A DNA stretch of 64,000 bases from Colwellia sp. (lineage in GTDB: Bacteria > Pseudomonadota > Gammaproteobacteria > Enterobacterales > Alteromonadaceae): positions 1-64,000 of the forward strand of contig JAESPR010000011.1 in the NCBI GenBank assembly GCA_016765685.1. The letters are read 5' to 3'. Shown here one piece after another: positions 9,893 to 20,198 of this stretch. A program made the translations under genes and the position numbers. Under the pieces are notes generated by a model. That model saw only the letters and a program-made list of their open reading frames with translations, did no database searches and was not told where the DNA came from. How positions within the stretch are numbered: position 1 is the stretch's first letter; every line of letters starts with the position of its first letter.

Positions 9893-9916
9893 AAAAAAGG
9901 GGCAACTAGCCCCTGT
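9893..9916 (-). terminator. Intrinsic terminator downstream of proS
   Basis: Minus-strand AGGGGCTAGTTGCCCCTTTTTTG: 6-bp stem followed by T-run. Confidence 0.75.
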
Positions 9917-9931
9917 ATAAAAAGGATTACT

Positions 9932-11641
9932 TTAGTTAAAAAGCGACATAACTTCACTAATAGCTAATAATGATTTTTCACCGGTAAGTCGATTTTTTAC
10001 TTCGACTTGTTGAGCATCTAAATTACGTTCGCCAACAATTAATAATAATGGTGTACCTATTAATTCGTGATCGGCAAACATAACACCAGGGCGCTCTTTA
10101 CGATCGTCAAACAATACTTCAATTCCTGCTTGGTTTAACTGCTCGTATAAAGCTTCTGCGGTTTCTTTCACACGAGCCGATTTAGCCATATTCATCGGCA
10201 CGATAGCCACTTGAAAAGGCGCAATGGCACTTGGCCACTTAATACCATATTTATCATGGTTTTGCTCAATGGCGGCAGCAACAATACGAGAAACACCAAT
10301 GCCATAACAGCCCATGGTTAAGGTTTGGTTCCTGCCACCTTCGTTTAATACCGAGCAATTCATCGCCTCGGCGTATTTTGTTCCTAGTTGGAATATATGG
10401 CCAACTTCAATACCGCGTTTTATAACTATTTTACCTTGGCCACATGGACTCGGATCGCCTGCAACCACATTACGTAAATCTGCAATTTTAATTGCTGAGC
10501 AGTCTCGTTGCCAGTTGACACCACTTAAATGCTGACCATTTTCGTTAGCGCCACAAATAAAGTCACTAAGCTGGGCTGCGCTTCGGTCAACAACGATATC
10601 AATGTTTAAACCAACTGGGCCGATAGAGCCAACATTACAATTGGCGACTGTTAATACTTGCTCATCAGTGGCAAAAGTCAATGGCGAAGAAATTTGCGCT
10701 AAATGTTCTGCTTTTACTTCATTAAGTTGATGATCACCTCTAAGGACTAGCGCAACAATCGGTGTTTCACCTTGCTCATTTTCAATACCGCAAACCAGCA
10801 AGGTTTTAATGGTTGTTTTAATATCAACGTTTAGAAAGCTAACCACATCATTGATGGATTTAACATGAGGTGTCGCAATTTTAGTAAGCGTTTGAGTTGG
10901 CTCTTTACGCTCATTCGTTGGCGCTAACGCTTCTGCTTTTTCCACGTTAGCGGCAAAATTACTAACATCACTAAAAGCAATGTCATCTTCACCTGAATCA
11001 GCTAAAACATGAAACTCATGGCTAGCATCACCACCAATAGAACCCGTATCAGCTAATACTGAGCGATAATTTAAACCTAGGCGATCAAAAATACGACAAT
11101 AAGCATCGAACATTTTCTGATAAGTTTTTGCTAAACATTCTTGTTCTAAATGAAAAGAGTAAGCGTCTTTCATTAAAAATTCACGACCACGCATGACTCC
11201 AAAACGAGGGCGTATTTCATCGCGAAATTTAGTTTGAATTTGGAACAATGATAATGGTAACTGTTTGTAACTACTTAGTTCATTAGCAACGAGTTTAGTG
11301 ATCACTTCTTCATGCGTTGGACCAAGCACAAAAGGGCGCTTATGGCGGTCATTTAGTCGCAACAGCTCTGGACCGTAGTCATTCAAACGGCCTGACTCTT
11401 CCCATAAATCAGCTGGCTGAACCATTGGCATTAATACTTCATTAACACCGGCACGCTGCATTTCCTCACGAACTATGTTTTCTACTTTTTTTAATACACG
11501 TAACCCTGTTGGTAACCAAGTATATAAGCCAGAGGCAAGGTTACGGACAAGTCCGGCACGCAGCATCAATTGATGGCTAATAACTTCAGCACTAGCAGGG
11601 GTTTCTTTTAAGGTTGATAATAAGTATTGGCTGGTACGCAT
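9932..11641 (-). CDS. proS: Prolyl-tRNA synthetase
   Basis: [46 protein letters not shown]; full class II synthetase; start moved from 11701 to the conserved MRTSQ. Confidence 0.97.
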   Translation of the reverse strand: MRTSQYLLSTLKETPASAEVISHQLMLRAGLVRNLASGLYTWLPTGLRVLKKVENIVREEMQRAGVNEVLMPMVQPADLWEESGRLNDYGPELLRLNDRHKRPFVLGPTHEEVITKLVANELSSYKQLPLSLFQIQTKFRDEIRPRFGVMRGREFLMKDAYSFHLEQECLAKTYQKMFDAYCRIFDRLGLNYRSVLADTGSIGGDASHEFHVLADSGEDDIAFSDVSNFAANVEKAEALAPTNERKEPTQTLTKIATPHVKSINDVVSFLNVDIKTTIKTLLVCGIENEQGETPIVALVLRGDHQLNEVKAEHLAQISSPLTFATDEQVLTVANCNVGSIGPVGLNIDIVVDRSAAQLSDFICGANENGQHLSGVNWQRDCSAIKIADLRNVVAGDPSPCGQGKIVIKRGIEVGHIFQLGTKYAEAMNCSVLNEGGRNQTLTMGCYGIGVSRIVAAAIEQNHDKYGIKWPSAIAPFQVAIVPMNMAKSARVKETAEALYEQLNQAGIEVLFDDRKERPGVMFADHELIGTPLLLIVGERNLDAQQVEVKNRLTGEKSLLAISEVMSLFN

Positions 11642-11788
11642 GAATAATAACTTCCGAAAAACCCATGCAAGCAAAGTTGTACCTAAGCCACATGGAGACA
11701 AATAAAATTGCCGTTATTCTAGCAGGGTGAATAGCGTTGAAAAAGTAATAAATTATTATTTCATCTTAAATGTTGAAATAGGTTTTGA

Positions 11789-12787
11789 TCATCGGGTCAT
11801 TTTTTTGACAAATACAACAACAAATAAGGCGATGGTAAAACTACCGGTAAAAGCTTCTATTGCAGCAATAGTTCTAGATACACCTACCGGTGTTATGTCT
11901 CCATAACCAAGAGTGGTAAAAGTGACCACCGAAAAGTACAATGAGGATAAAAAAGCTGATAGATTTTCGCTAAAATCCTGTGGAGTAGAGACGCTAATCA
12001 TGTCACCTTGATAGCTTAACCCTGTAAACGAATATAAGATGGCGCAAATGATAATAATACATAAAGATAAACCAATAATACGCAATGGTGCTTCGCCATA
12101 ACCACAGAAAAGATCAACCAGTTTAGATAAAAGCCTCTTAGTGCTATAACGAGGTAATTGTAAGCGCCGCATGGTTAATTCTTTATGAATAAAAAAACCC
12201 GATAAAGTGAAAATACCTTCTTGCTCGGCATGCTTACGCAAATCCCGGTAAATTTCTTCCGCTTGTTGCAAATAATCGTGAGATTCTTGTTTATTACCAA
12301 CTTTAATTGCTTGCTTGGCATCCATTTCTTGGCGTATTTTTTTGCCTATTTTTATATTCTCAAACTTACAACCCTGCCACTTTGCCCCAAGTAAATTGGT
12401 ATTTAGCAAACTAGCACAGTTGAGGTTTGCGCCACGTAAATCAGCTTTCATTATGCTGGCATGGTTAAAGTTTATGTTGAATAAGTGGGCATCTGTTAGC
12501 TCAGCATGATAAAAGTCAGCATGTGAAAAATCATAGCCATTTTTTTTATGGTGATTAACTAAATCAATATTATGCAAGTTGGCTCTCTTTAAATAAATGC
12601 CCCTTAACAGGCCACCATTTTTTGCATAAAGTTCTAACTTTTCTTTAATCTCATCGCCCGTTTTATCCAAGGTTTTATCATGCCAAAAGCAAAAAGTAGA
12701 GTCATTAGCCTCTTCTTGACAACAAAAAGATTGCTGTGGTGAATTCATCGGATCTTTATATTGGCATAGGGGCTTTATTTCGTGCAT
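11789..12787 (-). CDS. Pentapeptide-repeat protein fused to a two-TM K+ channel domain
   Basis: A(D/N)LxxA repeats (ANLHNIDL, ADLRGANLNCASLLNTNLLGA) and selectivity filter TTLGYGDITP. Confidence 0.9.
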   Translation of the reverse strand: MHEIKPLCQYKDPMNSPQQSFCCQEEANDSTFCFWHDKTLDKTGDEIKEKLELYAKNGGLLRGIYLKRANLHNIDLVNHHKKNGYDFSHADFYHAELTDAHLFNINFNHASIMKADLRGANLNCASLLNTNLLGAKWQGCKFENIKIGKKIRQEMDAKQAIKVGNKQESHDYLQQAEEIYRDLRKHAEQEGIFTLSGFFIHKELTMRRLQLPRYSTKRLLSKLVDLFCGYGEAPLRIIGLSLCIIIICAILYSFTGLSYQGDMISVSTPQDFSENLSAFLSSLYFSVVTFTTLGYGDITPVGVSRTIAAIEAFTGSFTIALFVVVFVKKMTR

Positions 12788-12825
12788 AGCTAGAGTATAG
12801 TGCAGACTTTATAAAAGAGGTAAAT

Positions 12826-13311
12826 ATGAAAGTATACTTAATTGAAGCAGACTATAAAAATAAGCAGCATGCTAAAGATTTAATCATGTTATTAAATGCT
12901 TATGCACTTGACCCTATGGGTGGAGGAGAGCCTTTAGCTGTAGAGGTACAACAAAACCTAGTACCTGCGTTAGCTAAACGTAGTGATGTTTTTACTTTGC
13001 TTGCTTATGTTGATGATGAGCCTGCAGGTATTGTTAATTGTGTTGAAGGCTTTTCAACTTTCAACTGTAAGCCGTTAATTAATATTCATGATTGTGGAGT
13101 TTTAACAAAGTTTCGTGGTCTTGGGCTCAGTTTAAAAATGTTTGCTGAAGTAGAAAAAATTGCTATTGAACGTGGTTGCTGTAAGTTAACCTTGGAAGTG
13201 TTGCAAGGAAATGAAATTGCTAAAAATGCTTACAAAAAACTGGGCTTTTCTAATTATGAACTTGATCCAACATTGGGGCATGCGCTATTTTGGGAAAAGA
13301 AGTTGAAGTAA
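12826..13311 (+). CDS. GNAT family N-acetyltransferase
   Basis: DCGVLTKFRGLGLSLKMFAEVEKIAIERGCCKLTLEVLQGNEIAKNAYKKLGF. Confidence 0.9.
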   Translation: MKVYLIEADYKNKQHAKDLIMLLNAYALDPMGGGEPLAVEVQQNLVPALAKRSDVFTLLAYVDDEPAGIVNCVEGFSTFNCKPLINIHDCGVLTKFRGLGLSLKMFAEVEKIAIERGCCKLTLEVLQGNEIAKNAYKKLGFSNYELDPTLGHALFWEKKLK

Positions 13312-13495
13312 ATTCATTGGTATAGCTTGAAGCTTGCCTCGACAAAAGGTTTTAAAATGCTAAATGTCGAGCCTCGCTGCGCTCGTGTTGACCTACAAAG
13401 TAATAAATTTCTTAATTTTACGGTTTTCTTGACTAAAGTGCATAGGCACGTTCTTTTTTATCAAAAGGAAAAAGTAGCAGTGTTCACTTGAACTT

Positions 13496-14449
13496 TTACA
13501 ATACAATGATAACGCTAATATTTCGTAATAGTCCCTTTTTGATAAAATGAGCTAACTTGTTTGAATTCTTCTCCGATAAGGATATTTCAGTTGCTTGATC
13601 TTGCCAAGTTTTATTTGCTTTGATTAATAAAGGATATTCACCAATTAAAGGATGTTCCATGGCAAAGTTAATATTATTAGAAAACAGTGAGACTAATTGA
13701 CCATTATTGATAATATCTTGAGTATTATCGCGACTTGGATAAAGAATGTCACCGTTAGCTTTACGAATTTTTGGCGTTAATGACGGCATAAAGTGAGTAC
13801 CTCTCACATCAATAACAATACCTGAAATATCATTTAATTGAATCTCATTAACTTTATTGGTTGTTAAATGCTTTTCTAACACACTAATACGTTTGTCTAA
13901 CTCCGCTATTTTTTCAACAACCTGTTGAGTATTTGAAGTGTTTAATGTCGCAGCATGAGCCGTACTGATCCAATTAGACCAAAACGAATTTAACAGGCTC
14001 GTTGATAACTCTTCTGAATATAAATTTTGATAAATAGATTTAGAGGTTTTGCCACGAAGAGGTGCTTGCAATTCTATTTTACAGGAGCCATCAAGACGGT
14101 TATTTCGACTTTTAATAATGGCACCTTTTATCGTTCCTTCAACACTCGATTTTATCACGTCACTGGTGAGCATATAATTACTAACCAGTGTGGTTGTTGT
14201 CACCCTAACGCCTTGGAAAGATTCTAACAAGTTACGTTGTGCATCTACTATAGCCGCACGACATGCTAGAAATGGTGCTACGTTGGGGTTTTTATCTGGT
14301 GGTGCAACACCATAACCTATCGCTGATACAGAGGCGTCTGTCCAATTGATCTGGCCACTTGTGCCAACAAACTCAGTAAGGTGCCCATCCTTCGCTAATA
14401 CATTTAATGAGCATAAAATAAAAAGGCTTGCTGTTAATGTTTTGTTCAT
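13496..14449 (-). CDS. Secreted LPP20/FlgP-like domain protein
   Basis: Signal peptide; CRAAIVDAQRNLLESFQGVRVTTTTLVSNYMLTSDVIKSSVEGTIKGAII aligns with ORFs at 20199 and 22638. Confidence 0.75.
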   Translation of the reverse strand: MNKTLTASLFILCSLNVLAKDGHLTEFVGTSGQINWTDASVSAIGYGVAPPDKNPNVAPFLACRAAIVDAQRNLLESFQGVRVTTTTLVSNYMLTSDVIKSSVEGTIKGAIIKSRNNRLDGSCKIELQAPLRGKTSKSIYQNLYSEELSTSLLNSFWSNWISTAHAATLNTSNTQQVVEKIAELDKRISVLEKHLTTNKVNEIQLNDISGIVIDVRGTHFMPSLTPKIRKANGDILYPSRDNTQDIINNGQLVSLFSNNINFAMEHPLIGEYPLLIKANKTWQDQATEISLSEKNSNKLAHFIKKGLLRNISVIIVL

Positions 14450-14463
14450 TTCTTTCTACCTAT

Positions 14464-16347
14464 TTAATTAGCTTTGCTTGCACCGAGGATGGCTTTGACT
14501 GCACTTTTGTCAAAATTCACCTTGTTAGTGATAACAGCAAATGCCGATGAATTTTGAATGTGAAAAGGTTTGTTATTATTAAAATCACAGTTCTCAAGTG
14601 TTAACCTAGAACGTCCTGAAAGTACAATAGCACTGGTAGTACTTCCAGATAACTGACAATGATTTAACTTAACAATGGCATTACCATTGATTGTTAGTGC
14701 TGAATATTTAGCATTGTGGGAATACAAATAGTCAAAATTTGGCTTGCCAGCATTTATTTCAATGCCGATTCCTGCGTTCTCAATTAATAAACCATTAATT
14801 TCAACTGTTTGATTGCCATTCAAAATAAGGAATTTTTTTGCTGGGGATAATAACGATCGATTATTAAATCGAATGTTTTGCGCTGACTTTTTAGTATCAC
14901 CCCAAAAATAAGCTTGGCCATTTACTGTCATGCTAGTTGCTTGCTGAAACTTTACATTAACACCTGGCTCTATCAGTAAAGTAGAGTCATTGGTAAATAG
15001 GGTGCTTTTATTAATGATGTAAGGGCTATTGTCTTTACTCAAAACGTTCACCCCTGAATAACTACCAGCAAGTAAACTGCCAAGTTCTTTAGGGTAAGTA
15101 AGTTTGATAGGGTAAGTTTTTGCTATAATGTTTGTTGGCGTACTTTGGTTATTCGCTCTGTCATTAGCCGTTATGCTAAATTCGAATTTTTCAAACGCTT
15201 TAAACTTTCCTGAAAAGTTAATTTCATTATTGGTAGTTTCTTTTACTATGGGTGCTAAATTATTATTGGGTGATTGCATGCGCACAATGTAAGTAACTTG
15301 TTCTATTTTGTTTGGCTGCCAAGAAAGTTTTATTTCGTTAGTTGTCGCAAAATTAATTTCTAAACCAGTAATATTACTAGGCTCTTGGTTGTCAAAGTTT
15401 ACTAGGCCGGTAGTGCTTAACATATTGCCTATTTGGCCTTTGTTATCAATTAATTTTCCGGTAATAACTTTTTGACTGCCATTCCAACGTTTGTCTACAC
15501 GAATACTGCCTTGATAAAAACCAGCTTCTTTTTCTTCTAAATCAAAAGTACCTATACTTTCTACATCAATAAGCGCTCTTAAACCTGTTTGTCCTTTTAT
15601 GCCAACGGCGAGAGTATCACCATATTTTAGCCATTTATTGGCGCCATCATGAATAACCATATCAATTATTGGTTTGTTACTCCCTCTAAAACCAATAGGC
15701 TCGGGGATGTCTTCAGCAATGGCTCGTCCTAATTCATCCGCCGCAGCAAGTAAGTTTTTGTTTTCTAAATGTAAAGCAGATAATGCTGCATTGAACAATA
15801 ACCCCCATGCAGTGGTTGATATACCTCCGGCTCTAGACGTGATCGTTTGATTTTTTTGCCATAAAATATCACCTTCCTTTGATAGTAGTTTAAGGTCGAC
15901 ACCTAATTTTATGTGTGCATAAATACCTGCATAAAACCTTTCATATTCAGTAACCTCGCCGGTTAAGATGCCATCGACACCTAAATTTTGTGCTAATTGT
16001 TGTGGAGACAAATCATTGTTTGGGTTTTTTAAATCGACTTCTTTGCTGTGCACTAGCTGAAAATTTTTGTTAGACAAATGACTTTGTAAGATAGCTCTAA
16101 GTACAATGGGGGCTTCATTGTCCGTGGTATTGTTGGTTAATTTAGTAATGGCTATAACGTGTGGTATATCCGCGTTATTTAGCTGTTTTTGTTTACCTGA
16201 GGTTATCTCTTCGATTGAGCGGATCGGCTTTGTTATAGCAATAACTCCTTTTTTACTAATCGAACAACTTGTTAATAATACAGCTAACATCACTACCGCT
16301 AATATTTTAGTTTTAATGCTGTTCACGAGCTTCTCCTTTGGGTTCAA
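14464..16347 (-). CDS. Lipoprotein with DUF799/GNA1162-like N-terminus, FN3-like middle and parallel beta-helix-like C-terminus
   Basis: Lipobox LLTSC; IAITKLTNN...LVHSKEVD...LAQNLGVDGILTGEVTEYERFYAGIY; LEINFATTNEIKLSWQPNK; C-terminal short beta-repeat region. Confidence 0.72.
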   Translation of the reverse strand: MNPKEKLVNSIKTKILAVVMLAVLLTSCSISKKGVIAITKPIRSIEEITSGKQKQLNNADIPHVIAITKLTNNTTDNEAPIVLRAILQSHLSNKNFQLVHSKEVDLKNPNNDLSPQQLAQNLGVDGILTGEVTEYERFYAGIYAHIKLGVDLKLLSKEGDILWQKNQTITSRAGGISTTAWGLLFNAALSALHLENKNLLAAADELGRAIAEDIPEPIGFRGSNKPIIDMVIHDGANKWLKYGDTLAVGIKGQTGLRALIDVESIGTFDLEEKEAGFYQGSIRVDKRWNGSQKVITGKLIDNKGQIGNMLSTTGLVNFDNQEPSNITGLEINFATTNEIKLSWQPNKIEQVTYIVRMQSPNNNLAPIVKETTNNEINFSGKFKAFEKFEFSITANDRANNQSTPTNIIAKTYPIKLTYPKELGSLLAGSYSGVNVLSKDNSPYIINKSTLFTNDSTLLIEPGVNVKFQQATSMTVNGQAYFWGDTKKSAQNIRFNNRSLLSPAKKFLILNGNQTVEINGLLIENAGIGIEINAGKPNFDYLYSHNAKYSALTINGNAIVKLNHCQLSGSTTSAIVLSGRSRLTLENCDFNNNKPFHIQNSSAFAVITNKVNFDKSAVKAILGASKAN

Positions 16348-17311
16348 GCTTGAGTAATTCCTGTAATGATTCTTTATTGTAGTAGGGGATGTTTATCTCA
16401 TCACTCACGGCTATTGGTCGATTTTTTTCCCCACCCAGATACCATAAACCTTGTAATTGCTTCGTTAATAATTCAATTTCTAATAAAGTATGATTCATTT
16501 TCTCAAACGTTTCTGGAAGCTTAGTCATGCTTGGTTGTACTTTTTTACTAAGCTGTTGTAACTCTAACATTAACTGATTAGATGACATGATAAGCTCCTT
16601 AGATTCCGTTAACCGTTGTTCTAATAAACTAAATATGGGTGTCGTTTTTTTATCTATATTAGCTAAAAAACTATTAAAATTTGTTAGTGTTGCGGGTAAT
16701 TGCTGAGATGATTGTTTTAATGAGTTTGTTAGTTGATTTGAATTAGATAAAATTTGATTTATGTCGGTTTCTTTGTTGGCTAAATTAGCTGAGATTTTTT
16801 CAAAATTATCAATTACCAATCCTATTTTTTGTGATATTTCTACTAGGTTTAACTCATCGGTAAAATCAGACAGTGTTGTCGGTTCAATGGTAACTATGTT
16901 CGCTCCGTTGGTTAAAAGCTCTTTAGCCTTGCCCGGGCTAAATATTACTCCTTTGCCCACTAATAAAGTATCAAAACCAAATTGTGAATCAATTTTCAAG
17001 GTACTATCTACACGGTATAATTTTTGATATTTTGACGGTAGGCTTATGGTAACCCTTACTTTTCCTGAAATAAGTAATTCAATATTTGTGATTTCACCAA
17101 TAGTTACTCCCGACAGTGTTACGGGTGAGCCAACATTAATGCCATAACTTTGGCTCAGCTCAGTGGTTAAATTAACCTGCTTGCTAAAAGCGGTTAAGTC
17201 ACTTTTAAGCGAGCTTAAATAGATCAATGCTGCAATAGCAAAGATGATAAAAAAACCAACCGCTTTTTCTTGAGGTGATGTTTTAAATGATTGTGGTAAT
17301 GCAAAGCTCAT
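16313..17311 (-). CDS. MCE/MlaD family protein
   Basis: Single N-terminal TM then YGINVGSPVTLSGVTIGEITNIEL, FGFDTLLVGKGVIFSPGKA. Confidence 0.88.
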   Translation of the reverse strand: MSFALPQSFKTSPQEKAVGFFIIFAIAALIYLSSLKSDLTAFSKQVNLTTELSQSYGINVGSPVTLSGVTIGEITNIELLISGKVRVTISLPSKYQKLYRVDSTLKIDSQFGFDTLLVGKGVIFSPGKAKELLTNGANIVTIEPTTLSDFTDELNLVEISQKIGLVIDNFEKISANLANKETDINQILSNSNQLTNSLKQSSQQLPATLTNFNSFLANIDKKTTPIFSLLEQRLTESKELIMSSNQLMLELQQLSKKVQPSMTKLPETFEKMNHTLLEIELLTKQLQGLWYLGGEKNRPIAVSDEINIPYYNKESLQELLKLEPKGEAREQH

Positions 17312-17968
17312 CTAGTAGGCCATTAAGTTTTTATTGAGTATTTGATATCTTTGATCGGCAAAGTCATTACGATCTCCAGCAGTCACGGTCATAATTAAAC
17401 TGCAGTCATTTTTTTCGATATACTCGGCTAACTTTCTCATTAACATATCGCGAATTTGATCTGACATGCCGGACTGTATTTCGTCTAATAATAAAATTTT
17501 GGGTTTGATTACTAATAATCTTAGCAGGTTTGCTAAACGAGACTGAACATCATTGAGTTGAAACGGGTATTTGTTGAGAATATGACTCAGTGAAAACTGT
17601 TCGGCAGCGGCTAGAATTCTATTGGTAATGCTTTCATCATCTAAATTACTGTGAAAAATTAAAGGTAATTTACAATTACCTAATACCGTGTACATAGATA
17701 ATAGGCCTTCACTTTCGAATTGCATGCCTATAAATTTAAACAGATCAGTATTACTAAAATATTTACTAGGTTGATTTTCATATAACAATTCACCACTATT
17801 AGCGGTTAGAGTGCTATTACAAAGTTTTAAAAAACTTGTGCCACCATCAAGTACGCCTGTTTTTATGGTTGTTATTTGTTTTTCGGCAAGGGTGAAGTTT
17901 AAACACTCAAATACTATGGTGTCACCAAAGGTCAAATTGACATTCTTTAGTGTTAATAAGTTGTTCAT
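17312..17968 (-). CDS. ABC transporter ATP-binding-like protein (MlaF position) with degenerate catalytic motifs
   Basis: ABC fold with KILLLDEIQSGM Walker B; Walker A position reads GVLDGGTS; located between MlaE-like and MlaD-like genes. Confidence 0.8.
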   Translation of the reverse strand: MNNLLTLKNVNLTFGDTIVFECLNFTLAEKQITTIKTGVLDGGTSFLKLCNSTLTANSGELLYENQPSKYFSNTDLFKFIGMQFESEGLLSMYTVLGNCKLPLIFHSNLDDESITNRILAAAEQFSLSHILNKYPFQLNDVQSRLANLLRLLVIKPKILLLDEIQSGMSDQIRDMLMRKLAEYIEKNDCSLIMTVTAGDRNDFADQRYQILNKNLMAY

Positions 17969-18762
17969 CGGTAAGCCACCATAGAGAACACTATGTTGAT
18001 GGTAAATAAAATAATTAACTGGCTTGTCGTTGAGCTTGAAATTGATTGAGAGATGCTAGCAAACTTTTTTTCAACAGACATGCCATAGTAGATACAAGCT
18101 AAGCCGATAAAAACTCCAGCTAACAATGCTTTTGAGATACTAATAAGTGCTTCGGTAAAAGAAATTTGCTCTATAATTGATCGAATAAAACTATCTAAAC
18201 TAACGACTTGATTTTGTAATAGTGAAATAAATAACCATGAAGATAACATGCATACTAAATCAAAATAGAAAAACATCAGTAGTAGTGAAAGTGGAAAAGC
18301 ATAAAATACCGGTAACATTAATAAAAATACTGGGTTGATACGCAATGATTGCAATACTTCTAATTGTTGATGTTGGCGTAAGTAACCAATTTCGGCGGTA
18401 ACAGCGCTCGCAGAACGTGCCACTAAAATCACACCAGAGATTAATGGACCAATTTCCCGAATAATTACAATGACAAATAACTTTGCATAATAGTTTATAA
18501 AGTGCTCAGTATCGCCTAAAAGTGAATAAGCAAGCGACATCATTAATATACCGACTAAAATAGCAATGATAGTATTTACATAGATCGCTTTTATGCCAGT
18601 ATTATAGAGTTGTCTTATGAATAGTTGCCAAAATAATGAGAACCTATTTTTTGAAAGCAGTACACGGGAAGTACGAAGTGACTTGGTGAAAAGTCCCAAT
18701 AAGTCAGCAAACATGGTAAAATGTTTAGTCACAACATGACCAAGCTTACCGAGTAATTCCAT
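17965..18762 (-). CDS. MlaE-like ABC permease
   Basis: IVIIREIGPLISGVILVARSASAVTAEIGYLR; multiple TM segments. Confidence 0.88.
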   Translation of the reverse strand: MELLGKLGHVVTKHFTMFADLLGLFTKSLRTSRVLLSKNRFSLFWQLFIRQLYNTGIKAIYVNTIIAILVGILMMSLAYSLLGDTEHFINYYAKLFVIVIIREIGPLISGVILVARSASAVTAEIGYLRQHQQLEVLQSLRINPVFLLMLPVFYAFPLSLLLMFFYFDLVCMLSSWLFISLLQNQVVSLDSFIRSIIEQISFTEALISISKALLAGVFIGLACIYYGMSVEKKFASISQSISSSTTSQLIILFTINIVFSMVAYR

Positions 18763-19498
18763 GCACCTTTCCCCAGTTTATCGCAAATTCAAGTTTGTTG
18801 TTTGCGTTAGCCAAATCATAATAAAGTATTGCTTCATGAAAATAGTTGGAAGCTTTTGAATGGTTTTGATTAGATAAAATAATTTTCGCACTTAAAAGTA
18901 AAACGTCGCCAAGTTTTTGCCAGTTTTTGTTTTGGAGAAAAATTGCTTGGGCTTGATGAAGTAAAGCAATGTCGCTCTCAAGTTTTCCTTTTAAAAACAA
19001 TGCTTGTGCATAGTGCTTTGGATAGTTAATCAACTCACTTAACTGTGGGTTAGTTAATGGTATGTCTTGTAATGTTTTTAAGATAAGTTGCTGAGCTGTG
19101 CTTTTCGCATATCGTTGGCTTTGTTGGAGCCAATATGAGCTTTTATTGAAGGCATAACTAGTGGCTGCCGCTTCAAATAAAATGTCGTCATTATTACTTT
19201 GTTTAGCGCTAGACCACATGAGTGTGCAGTAATTGTTTGGATTATTTATAGTATGCAAACATAACCATTGATAGCCTAAAAAAACCTTTTGCCAATGTTG
19301 TTCTTGTACCAACTGTTTGGTAAGCAAGTGAATTTTACTAGTGTTCATATGAGTGGTGTTCACTAACGTTTGTAGCAATTCTTGTTCAATCGTTGTTGTT
19401 TTATCTGAGACTTGACTGGAGCTACAAGCAGATAAAAAAACACTCAACATATAGCAGAGATGTTTTTTTTTATTTGAATTAACCATTCTTTTTAACAT
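18746..19498 (-). CDS. Lipoprotein, probable helical repeat (TPR-like)
   Basis: Lipobox VFLSAC; alpha-helical repeat-like sequence; overlaps neighbouring genes. Confidence 0.65.
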   Translation of the reverse strand: MLKRMVNSNKKKHLCYMLSVFLSACSSSQVSDKTTTIEQELLQTLVNTTHMNTSKIHLLTKQLVQEQHWQKVFLGYQWLCLHTINNPNNYCTLMWSSAKQSNNDDILFEAAATSYAFNKSSYWLQQSQRYAKSTAQQLILKTLQDIPLTNPQLSELINYPKHYAQALFLKGKLESDIALLHQAQAIFLQNKNWQKLGDVLLLSAKIILSNQNHSKASNYFHEAILYYDLANANNKLEFAINWGKVHGITR

Positions 19499-20189
19499 CT
19501 TGCAAAATCATCCGCTTTAAAATTTGAAAATTATCTTCAGTATTCACATATAAAGATAAAATGTGTATAGCCTCTTCTGTGTTTTTATGTTGCAACATAA
19601 AATTTATACTATTTCTTAGTGGTCTTAAGGCATTATGCGCTATTTGAATTTCGAGCAAATCGGTAAAGTCATCATAGTCTCCTTGTCTAAACAATAGCTT
19701 AGATTTACGAGAAAATCGCCAACCACTAAACTTAATTAAATAGCGATTTAATACAGAGGCGAATAAAAAAGCCAATGCCATCGCGACAAGATCGCCTATT
19801 TTATCGAAAGATATTTCTTTAAATTGCGTGGTGTTTTCACTAACTGATGCCGTATTTGTTGCTCTAATGACTTCAATGTAACTTTTGGCAACAGTGTTTA
19901 AAGGGTTAATGCGTAATGCTTGCCGAAATTTATTTTCGGCTTTAATAATTTGTTTGTTCTCATACAGTGCTTGCCCATATAAAGAAAATAACACATCAGT
20001 ATTAGGATATTGCTTGGTCGCTTGTGCCAAATAAGAAATAGCATCAATAAATTCACCATTGTCGATTTGAATTTGTGCTCTAACAATGGCTACTTTTTGG
20101 CTGTCTATTTTTGCTGCAAGAACTTCTACACTATGACTAAAACTAGTAGTGCAGATAACAACCAATAAGATGGAAATAAAATTTTTCAT
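19479..20189 (-). CDS. TPR protein with signal peptide and an internal TM segment
   Basis: TPR NGEFIDAISYLAQATKQYPNTDVLFSLYGQALYENKQIIKAENKFRQALRINPLN; TM IGDLVAMALAFLFASVLNRYLI. Confidence 0.75.
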   Translation of the reverse strand: MKNFISILLVVICTTSFSHSVEVLAAKIDSQKVAIVRAQIQIDNGEFIDAISYLAQATKQYPNTDVLFSLYGQALYENKQIIKAENKFRQALRINPLNTVAKSYIEVIRATNTASVSENTTQFKEISFDKIGDLVAMALAFLFASVLNRYLIKFSGWRFSRKSKLLFRQGDYDDFTDLLEIQIAHNALRPLRNSINFMLQHKNTEEAIHILSLYVNTEDNFQILKRMILQDVKKNG

Positions 20190-20198
20190 TCGTTATAA

